NCBI GenBank assembly: GCA_964459805.1
Contig: CAYWOD010000223.1
Coordinates: 1 to 5,589 of the forward strand
Direction: 5' to 3'
DNA from: DAOVRL01 sp964459805
GTDB taxonomy: Bacteria > Planctomycetota > Phycisphaerae > Sedimentisphaerales > Anaerobacaceae
DNA: 5,589 nt
Under the pieces are notes generated by a model. The model searched no databases and was not told the DNA's origin. It worked only from the letters and a program-made list of their open reading frames with translations. Shown here one piece after another: positions 1-4,507 of the stretch. Each line of letters starts with the position of its first letter. Position 1 is the first letter of the stretch. A program made the translations under genes and the position numbers.

Positions 1-94
1 TTTCTCGGTCATACGATACGCCAATCTCACCTATCCATTTCCCGGATGAGCCAAAAAAATCGACAAACTCAAAAACTCACTTTCTCACCGCTTT
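1..94. other. Non-coding sequence downstream of nnrE
   Basis: No convincing coding region is visible here. The stretch lies 3' of nnrE, which is read leftwards and stops at 95-97. On the minus strand there is a run of seven T (complement of 54-60), but no clear stem precedes it, so I do not call a terminator. The segment 11-22 (ATACGATACGCC) belongs to the ATACGA-type short repeats also seen before surE and in the right-hand tail. Confidence 0.5.
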
Positions 95-802
95 TCAGCG
101 GGACTCTCTGCCGCAAGGCTCCACACCTATTGAGGCGACATAAACCTCGCCTGTGTACTGCCCAGCCGACGCTCCGGTCGTAAAGCCCTTCTTGACCGCG
201 ACAAAAGTGACGGTATAGCTCGCCCGGATAGCTGCGCCGAGCGGCCGACCCGTATCGCAATCGAGCCCGGATGGGATATCCACTGATAAAACCGGGCAGT
301 TCTGCTCGTTTATGCTCTCTATCAGCTCTCTGTAGCCGCCCCTTAGCCCCCCTGCCAGACCTGTGCCGAACAGCCCGTCAACAATCATATCAGCCCCGTC
401 GGCCAAAGCCCTGACCCGGCCGGGCACATCGTCGCCCCCCGGCTCTATCTGCTCAATCGGCTGACCCAGCTTCTCAAGAATCTCCAGGTTTATCTTCGCA
501 TCCCCCTTGACCTTGCTGCGATCCCCGCAAATCACCACAACAACCTCAAAGCCGCTGTTCAACAGGTGCCTCGCTATCACGTACCCGTCCCCCCCGTTGT
601 TCCCCGTCCCGCAGAATATGCAAACCCTCGACCGCTCAACGCCGGCCAATTTCTCTCTTATAAGCTCGGCACAGCTCCGCCCGGCGTTCTCCATCAAAAC
701 CACACCCGCCACGCCAACCTCGTTTATCGCCCACGAGTCAACCCCCCGAACCTCATCCCTCGTCATCACAACAAACTCTTTATCCGCCGAATATTTTTCC
801 AT
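95..802 (-). CDS. nnrE: NAD(P)H-hydrate epimerase (single YjeF_N domain)
   Basis: This 235-residue protein is a YjeF N-terminal-domain epimerase. The family interconverts the R and S forms of hydrated NADH and NADPH, the damaged cofactors NADHX and NADPHX, so that a dehydratase can restore them. Visible motifs are MENAG (37-41), CGTGNNGGDG (64-73), DGLFGTGLAGG (142-152) and VDIPSGLD (174-181). By family alignment N69, D142 and S178 match the potassium site and D175 the substrate pocket. No YjeF_C dehydratase domain is fused, so the partner must lie elsewhere. The start is uncertain. Met1 sits only about 2 nt after the predicted transcription start, whereas Met13 (codon at 764-766), just before the conserved TRDEVR-type beginning, leaves a leader of about 38 nt and has a weak AAAGAG upstream. 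The gene is divergent from surE. Product call is secure; start is not. Confidence 0.93.
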   Translation of the reverse strand: MEKYSADKEFVVMTRDEVRGVDSWAINEVGVAGVVLMENAGRSCAELIREKLAGVERSRVCIFCGTGNNGGDGYVIARHLLNSGFEVVVVICGDRSKVKGDAKINLEILEKLGQPIEQIEPGGDDVPGRVRALADGADMIVDGLFGTGLAGGLRGGYRELIESINEQNCPVLSVDIPSGLDCDTGRPLGAAIRASYTVTFVAVKKGFTTGASAGQYTGEVYVASIGVEPCGRESR

Positions 803-810
803 AGCAGCCG

Positions 811-838
811 ATTATATCCCACACAACAAACCTGTCAA
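811..838 (-). promoter_or_regulatory. Perfect-consensus sigma70-type promoter of nnrE
   Basis: On the minus strand TTGACA (complement of 833-838) is followed after 16 bp by TATAAT (complement of 811-816). Both hexamers match the consensus exactly. Transcription would start near 804, only one to three bases before the first possible nnrE ATG at 802. That implies a leaderless message or use of the internal start at 766. The -35 hexamer is the left half of a 12-bp palindrome shared with the surE promoter. Confidence 0.75.
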
Positions 839-867
839 TTGACAAAGCCTTTCCCGCTGGCTATAAT
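839..867 (+). promoter_or_regulatory. Perfect-consensus sigma70-type promoter of surE
   Basis: TTGACA (839-844) and TATAAT (862-867) are separated by 17 bp, an exact match to the optimal housekeeping promoter. The predicted start is near 874, giving a leader of about 38 nt before the surE ATG at 912. The -35 hexamer directly abuts the oppositely oriented -35 of nnrE. The promoter may also serve tdh and kbl downstream, since no other good promoter is seen before them. Confidence 0.8.
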
Positions 868-887
868 CGTGCTGGTTCACAGCACGA
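867..887. promoter_or_regulatory. Inverted repeat over the surE transcription start (candidate operator)
   Basis: The arms TCGTGCTG (867-874) and CAGCACGA (880-887) are perfect 8-bp inverted repeats around the 5-nt centre GTTCA. The repeat begins on the last base of the surE -10 box and spans the predicted start point near 874. Its length and position suit a dimeric repressor site. It could instead form a hairpin if transcription starts slightly upstream. No regulator gene is in the window, so the function is inferred. Confidence 0.5.
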
Positions 888-911
888 CATAGTAAATACG
901 ATATACGAACA

Positions 912-1664
912 ATGAAAATACTGCTGACAAACGACGATGGCATCTTCGCACCCGGCCTGGCGGCCATTTACAGACAGCTCGTCAAGCTCGGCGACGTGAC
1001 CGTCGCCGCCCCGGATACAAGCCGCTCCGGCGCAGGACACAGTATCACCTACCGCCATCCACTCGTAACCAACAAAGTCGATATTAACGGCCTATTCACC
1101 GGCTACAGCGTCCAGGGCTCACCAGCCGACTGTGTAAAGCTCGCTTGTATGCAACTGCACGACGACCGTATCGACCTGCTCGTAGCGGGAATCAATAACG
1201 GCGCCAACGTCGGAATTAACGTCTATTACTCCGGCACTATCGGAGCCGCAATGGAAGGAGCATTCCTCGGCATCCCCTCCGTTGCGATGAGCCTTGCCGT
1301 CGAGGCCCCGGGCGTACCCGGAGACTTCGAAAAAGCCGCCGCACACTGCGCCAAAATCCTCAAGAACCTCATGCCCGTCAAGAACGCCTGCGTCATAAAC
1401 GTCAACATTCCCCAGCTATCCAGGGGCGAGCCCAAAGGTGTCCGCATCGTCCCACAGTCGAGTACCGGCTTCAATGAATCCTACCTCGAGAAGACGAACG
1501 AGCAGGGCCAAATCGTCTTTCAGTTAACCGGCGACCACCACGTTGTTGACGGCACACCGACCGACACGACTTCGCTCGAAGAAGGCTACATCACCATAAC
1601 CGCCCTGGCCCCCGATATGACCGACCACAAAAAAACTCGTGAACTCCGGCAGATGAAATGGTAA
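912..1664 (+). CDS. surE: 5'/3'-nucleotidase SurE
   Basis: The 250-residue product is a SurE-family metal-dependent phosphatase, known to remove phosphate from nucleoside 5'- and 3'-monophosphates in the cytoplasm. The N-terminus has the signature LLTNDDG, with D8 and D9 as metal ligands. S39 in SRSGAGHSIT and N95 in GINNGANVG complete the expected metal site. Also present are GSPADCVKLA (69-78) and the YSGTIGAAMEGA block (106-117). The length is normal. The usual Asp in the segment before YSGT is Asn103 here. The ATG at 912 fits the family N-terminus exactly, but no Shine-Dalgarno sequence precedes it; the leader just before it is an ATACGA-type repeat. The gene shares a divergent promoter region with nnrE and lies 90 bp upstream of tdh in the same direction. 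Confidence 0.96.
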   Translation: MKILLTNDDGIFAPGLAAIYRQLVKLGDVTVAAPDTSRSGAGHSITYRHPLVTNKVDINGLFTGYSVQGSPADCVKLACMQLHDDRIDLLVAGINNGANVGINVYYSGTIGAAMEGAFLGIPSVAMSLAVEAPGVPGDFEKAAAHCAKILKNLMPVKNACVINVNIPQLSRGEPKGVRIVPQSSTGFNESYLEKTNEQGQIVFQLTGDHHVVDGTPTDTTSLEEGYITITALAPDMTDHKKTRELRQMKW

Positions 1665-1739
1665 GCTCTCACCAAGGCACAAACGCACGTGGCCCCGCAG
1701 CCGAGCAGACAAAAACGCCGTCGCTAAGCATTGTAAAAT

Positions 1740-1744
1740 AGGAG
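1740..1744 (+). promoter_or_regulatory. Ribosome binding site deciding the GTG start of tdh
   Basis: AGGAG ends 10 bases before GTG at 1755. GTG is chosen because it alone gives the conserved MKAL start of threonine dehydrogenase. An ATG at 1748-1750 is only 3 bases after the AGGAG and is out of frame. It would open an 18-codon reading frame ending at TGA 1802-1804, inside tdh. Confidence 0.6.
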
Positions 1745-1754
1745 AGCATGAGCA

Positions 1755-2783
1755 GTGAAAGCACTCATCAAGAAAAAGCCCGAACCTGGAATCTGGATGG
1801 ATGACCTACCCATCCCCCTGATCACCAGCAACGACGTCCTCATAAAAATCCACAAGAGTGCAATTTGCGGCACCGACATCCACATCTTCAACTGGGACCA
1901 GTGGTCGCAAAAGACAATAAAGCCGCCCCTGGTAATAGGCCACGAGTTCGTCGGCGCCGTAGAGAAAATCGGCGACAACGTGCACGACGTCGAAATAGCC
2001 GAGCTCGTCAGCGGCGAGGGACACATCGTCTGCGGACGCTGCAGGAATTGCCTCGCCGGCCGCCGCCACCTCTGCATCCACCCAAAGTGCATCGGCGTCA
2101 ATCGCGACGGCGCATTCGCCGAGTATCTTGCGATCCCCGTCTCCAACGTATGGCACTGCGACCCCGGCATACCAGCCGACGTCCTCGCCTGCTTCGACCC
2201 ATTCGGCAACGCCGTCCACACCACCCTCTCTTTCGACCTGGTCGGCGAAGACGTCCTGATAACCGGCGCCGGACCTATCGGCCTTATGGCCGTCGCAGTG
2301 GCAAAGCACGCCGGCGCACGTTACGTCGTCATCACCGACATAAACCCGTATCGCCTCGAACTGGCTAAGAAAATGAAGCCCACCTTGACAGTGGACGCGC
2401 GAAATGAAAAAATCGGGCACGCCCAAAAGAAACTCGGTATGAAGGAAGGCTTCGACGTGGGTCTTGAAATGTCCGGCAGCCCCGATGCCTTCAAGGACAT
2501 GCTGGCAAATATATGCCACGGCGGCAAAATCGCCCTCCTCGGAATCATGCCGCCCACCGCCATCGACTGGGACTACGTCGTCTTCAACGGCCTCAACATC
2601 AAGGGAATCTACGGCAGGGAAATGTACGAAACCTGGTACAAGGCCACCATGCTAATACAAAAGGGCCTCGACATAACACCCGTAATCACCCATCGATTTC
2701 ACTACAGCGAATACGAACAAGCCTTCGAAGTGATGGCATCCGGAAAATCAGGAAAAGTAATTCTCGACTGGACAAAAAAATAA
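1755..2783 (+). CDS. tdh: L-threonine 3-dehydrogenase
   Basis: This 342-residue zinc-dependent medium-chain dehydrogenase oxidises L-threonine to 2-amino-3-oxobutyrate with NAD+. It aligns almost without gaps to remembered E. coli Tdh (341 residues). The catalytic zone has C38, T40 and H43 (AICGTDIH) and GHE at 62-64. The structural zinc lobe has C93, C96, C99 and C107. H90, tied to substrate choice in E. coli, is kept. The NAD fold shows GAGPIG (171-176) with D195 at the end of beta-2. DPFGNAVHT (148-156) and KGIYGREMYETWYK (283-296) are typical of true Tdh rather than sorbitol dehydrogenases. One oddity is that the common GDRV turn before SGEGH reads AELV (82-85). The start is GTG. The next gene, kbl, completes the pathway and lies 60 bp downstream, which supports co-transcription. 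Confidence 0.97.
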   Translation: MKALIKKKPEPGIWMDDLPIPLITSNDVLIKIHKSAICGTDIHIFNWDQWSQKTIKPPLVIGHEFVGAVEKIGDNVHDVEIAELVSGEGHIVCGRCRNCLAGRRHLCIHPKCIGVNRDGAFAEYLAIPVSNVWHCDPGIPADVLACFDPFGNAVHTTLSFDLVGEDVLITGAGPIGLMAVAVAKHAGARYVVITDINPYRLELAKKMKPTLTVDARNEKIGHAQKKLGMKEGFDVGLEMSGSPDAFKDMLANICHGGKIALLGIMPPTAIDWDYVVFNGLNIKGIYGREMYETWYKATMLIQKGLDITPVITHRFHYSEYEQAFEVMASGKSGKVILDWTKK

Positions 2784-2790
2784 CACAGGA

Positions 2791-2832
2791 ATCCGTGTCA
2801 AAAATAATCCGTGAAAATTCGTGGTTAATCTC
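2791..2832 (+). repeat. CGTG-type short intergenic repeat between tdh and kbl
   Basis: Three related units follow one another: ATCCGTG (2791-2797), ATCCGTG (2807-2813) and ATTCGTG (2817-2823). The last continues as ATTCGTGGTTAATCTC (2817-2832). A close relative, ATTCGTGGCTAATATCTC, is at 4217-4234. The repeat fills most of the 60-bp tdh-kbl gap and ends just before the kbl ribosome binding site. It looks like a member of a dispersed non-coding family. Confidence 0.6.
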
Positions 2833-2843
2833 AGGAAAGAAAA

Positions 2844-4028
2844 ATGTTCGGCACAATGAAATCCCACATAACGCAGGAGCTTGAGCGAATAAGGCAGGCC
2901 GGCCTCTACAAGGCCGAGCGAATCATTACAAGCCCCCAGCAGGCCACAATCACTATCACCGGCGGACAAAAAGTCCTCAACTTTTGCGCAAACAACTACC
3001 TCGGCCTCGCAGACCACCCCGAAATCATCCGCGCTGCACAGCAAAGCTACGACAAATGGGGCTACGGCCTCTCATCAGTCCGATTCATCTGCGGTACTCA
3101 GCAGATCCACAAGCAGCTCGAACAAAAAATCTCCGAATTCCTCGGCACCGAGGACACTATCCTCTACTGCTCCTGCTTCGACGCCAATACCGGCCTCTTT
3201 GAAACCCTCCTGACCGCCGAAGACGCTATAATCAGCGACCAGCTCAACCACGCCAGCATCATCGACGGCGTCCGCCTCTGCAAAGCCCAGCGGTTCCGCT
3301 TCGCCAACTCCGATATGCACAACCTCGAAGAAAAGCTAAAAGACGCAAAATCCGCACGCTTTCGCCTCATTGCCACCGACGGCGTCTTCTCAATGGACGG
3401 CACCATCGCAAAGCTCGACCAAATCTGCGACCTCGCCGACAAATACGATGCCCTCGTAATGATCGACGACTCGCACTCAGTCGGTGTCCTCGGCGCCCAC
3501 GGCCGCGGAACACACGAATACCGCGACGTTATGGGCAGAATCGACATCATAACCGGCACCCTCGGCAAAGCGCTCGGCGGCGCAAGCGGCGGATACACCA
3601 CCGGCCGAAACGAAATCATCGAAATCCTGCGCCAGCGCTCCCGTCCGTACCTCTTCTCCAACACCCTCGCACCAGCCATCGTCGCAACCTCTCTCAAGGT
3701 CCTCGAAATCCTCTCCGCCTCCACCGACCTGCGCGATAAGCTCGCCGAAAACACCACCTATTTCAGACAGCAAATCACTAAACTCGGCCTCAATGTAATC
3801 CCCGGCGAGCACCCAATCGTCCCAATCATGCTCGGCGACGCTCGCCTCGCCCAGAATATGGCCGAAAAGCTCCTCGAAAAAGGCATTTACGTAATAGGAT
3901 TCTCTTATCCCGTCGTCCCCAAAGGCGCCGCCAGAATCCGCACCCAGATATCAGCCGCTCACACCAAAGAAGACCTGGCCTTCGCCATCGAAAAAATCGA
4001 CGACGTCAAATCCGAACTGGGAATCTGA
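2844..4028 (+). CDS. kbl: Glycine C-acetyltransferase (2-amino-3-ketobutyrate CoA ligase)
   Basis: The 394-residue protein is a PLP-dependent alpha-oxoamine synthase family enzyme. It cleaves 2-amino-3-oxobutyrate with CoA to give glycine and acetyl-CoA. The PLP lysine is K242 in ITGTLGKALGGASGG. H136 (LNHAS), D208 (MIDDSH) and H211 match the cofactor pocket, and R366 (ARIRTQ) the substrate carboxylate site. Long blocks such as NFCANNYLGLADHP (46-59), DAIISDQLNHASIIDGVRLC (127-146) and RQRSRPYLFSN (263-273) are near-identical to remembered E. coli Kbl, which separates it from BioF and HemA relatives. The first ATG has a good AGGAAAG seven bases upstream (AGGA to ATG). Met5 is a possible alternative start. 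With tdh it forms the threonine-to-glycine route. Length is normal and no key residue is missing. Confidence 0.97.
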   Translation: MFGTMKSHITQELERIRQAGLYKAERIITSPQQATITITGGQKVLNFCANNYLGLADHPEIIRAAQQSYDKWGYGLSSVRFICGTQQIHKQLEQKISEFLGTEDTILYCSCFDANTGLFETLLTAEDAIISDQLNHASIIDGVRLCKAQRFRFANSDMHNLEEKLKDAKSARFRLIATDGVFSMDGTIAKLDQICDLADKYDALVMIDDSHSVGVLGAHGRGTHEYRDVMGRIDIITGTLGKALGGASGGYTTGRNEIIEILRQRSRPYLFSNTLAPAIVATSLKVLEILSASTDLRDKLAENTTYFRQQITKLGLNVIPGEHPIVPIMLGDARLAQNMAEKLLEKGIYVIGFSYPVVPKGAARIRTQISAAHTKEDLAFAIEKIDDVKSELGI

Positions 4029-4048
4029 CAACAAATCTATATTTAGCC

Positions 4049-4063
4049 CAGGGTTTCACCCTG
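4049..4063. other. Short hairpin after kbl without a U-tract
   Basis: CAGGGT (4049-4054) and ACCCTG (4058-4063) pair around a 3-nt loop, 20 bases after the kbl stop. No T-run follows on either strand, so a classical intrinsic terminator is not supported. It may be a weak or factor-dependent terminator, a 3'-end stabiliser or part of a dispersed repeat. Confidence 0.4.
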
Positions 4064-4216
4064 CGTTCTCCTCGCGGGCACCACAATGCCACCGTCCTCA
4101 TTGCGAGCGCGTCCCCACCTGCCGGAATGCCCCGGGAAAATTCGCCCCTCTGCGCCCTCTGTGCTGTCAAAGTTGGTCTCAATTCGTGCAAACCTGTCTT
4201 GAGCAAAGCCGAATGG

Positions 4217-4258
4217 ATTCGTGGCTAATATCTCTTTGTGCCTTCGTGCCTTCGTGGC
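4217..4258 (+). repeat. CGTG-type repeat with an 8-nt tandem core
   Basis: ATTCGTGGCTAATATCTC (4217-4234) is a near copy of 2817-2832. It runs into three 8-nt units: TTTGTGCC (4235-4242), TTCGTGCC (4243-4250) and TTCGTGGC (4251-4258). This sits in the kbl-prepilin intergenic region, which has no convincing gene between 4029 and 4507. The upstream part (4147-4168) shows similar CTCTGCG/CTCTGTG wording. Confidence 0.6.
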
Positions 4259-4277
4259 TCAACTCGCCCATCACACC

Positions 4278-4295
4278 AAAAAACGCAAAAACACC
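4278..4295 (+). repeat. 18-nt direct repeat, left copy
   Basis: AAAAAACGCAAAAACACC here recurs exactly at 5520-5537. This copy lies one base before the TTGACAATTGACA block of the prepilin promoter, where an A-rich stretch could act as an UP-like element. Confidence 0.7.
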
Positions 4296-4303
4296 CTTGA
4301 CAA

Positions 4304-4332
4304 TTGACATCCACGCCACGTTATTGTATAAT
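4304..4332 (+). promoter_or_regulatory. Perfect-consensus promoter of the prepilin-like gene
   Basis: TTGACA (4304-4309) and TATAAT (4327-4332) are separated by exactly 17 bp. A second TTGACA at 4297-4302 overlaps the same region but would give a 24-bp spacer, so it is probably not the working -35. Transcription would start near 4339. The stretch CAATTGACA around the -35 is identical to that in the nnrE/surE divergent promoters. Confidence 0.75.
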
Positions 4333-4338
4333 TCAATG

Positions 4339-4507
4339 TGTAGAGTGTGTTGCAAAATGGGCAAAAAAGGCCAAATCGGCCGAACATAACGCCGTTTTCG
4401 CGCATCTGCTCTTGGTGATGGTAGGATTTTTGCCGCAGAAGGGGCAACTTGGCTCAACATCCTCACCTAAAACCTGTGGGCATCCTGATTGAAAAGGAGC
4501 CAAACCC
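4339..4507 (+). promoter_or_regulatory. Long, potentially structured 5' leader of the prepilin-like gene
   Basis: About 170 nt lie between the predicted start point and the ATG. TTGCC (4430-4434) can pair with GGCAA (4443-4447). One base later TTGGCTC (4449-4455) is a perfect complement of GAGCCAA (4497-4503), which covers the 3' half of the ribosome binding site AAGGAG (4494-4499). Inside that long helix CTCAC (4462-4466) can pair with GTGGG (4476-4480), with one G-U pair. Two short frames also lie in the leader: a 10-codon one from 4357 and a 24-codon one from 4418 that stops at 4490-4492, just before the AAGGAG. Neither has a convincing ribosome binding site. It matches no riboswitch class that I recognise. 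Confidence 0.45.

Noticed and set aside
1711..1739. Separate promoter for tdh using TAAAAT at 1734-1739
   Set aside because: No acceptable -35 lies 15-19 bp upstream, and the start would fall on the ribosome binding site.
1806..2519. 237-codon minus-strand frame inside tdh
   Set aside because: It is a mirror of tdh, whose sense translation is near-identical in motifs to known threonine dehydrogenases. It arises from C-rich third positions.
3164..3757. 197-codon minus-strand frame inside kbl
   Set aside because: It is a Ser/Arg-rich shadow of a well-conserved PLP enzyme with no independent signal.
4049..4063. Intrinsic terminator for kbl
   Set aside because: The stem is only 6 bp with a 3-nt loop and no T-run follows on either strand. 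It is listed only as a hairpin.
4235..4258. CRISPR-like array
   Set aside because: The units are 8 nt and directly adjacent, with no spacers of proper length and no cas genes.
4339..4507. Cyclic-di-GMP (GEMM) riboswitch before the prepilin gene
   Set aside because: It was considered because pilin genes are often so regulated, but the conserved GEMM sequence blocks are not visible.
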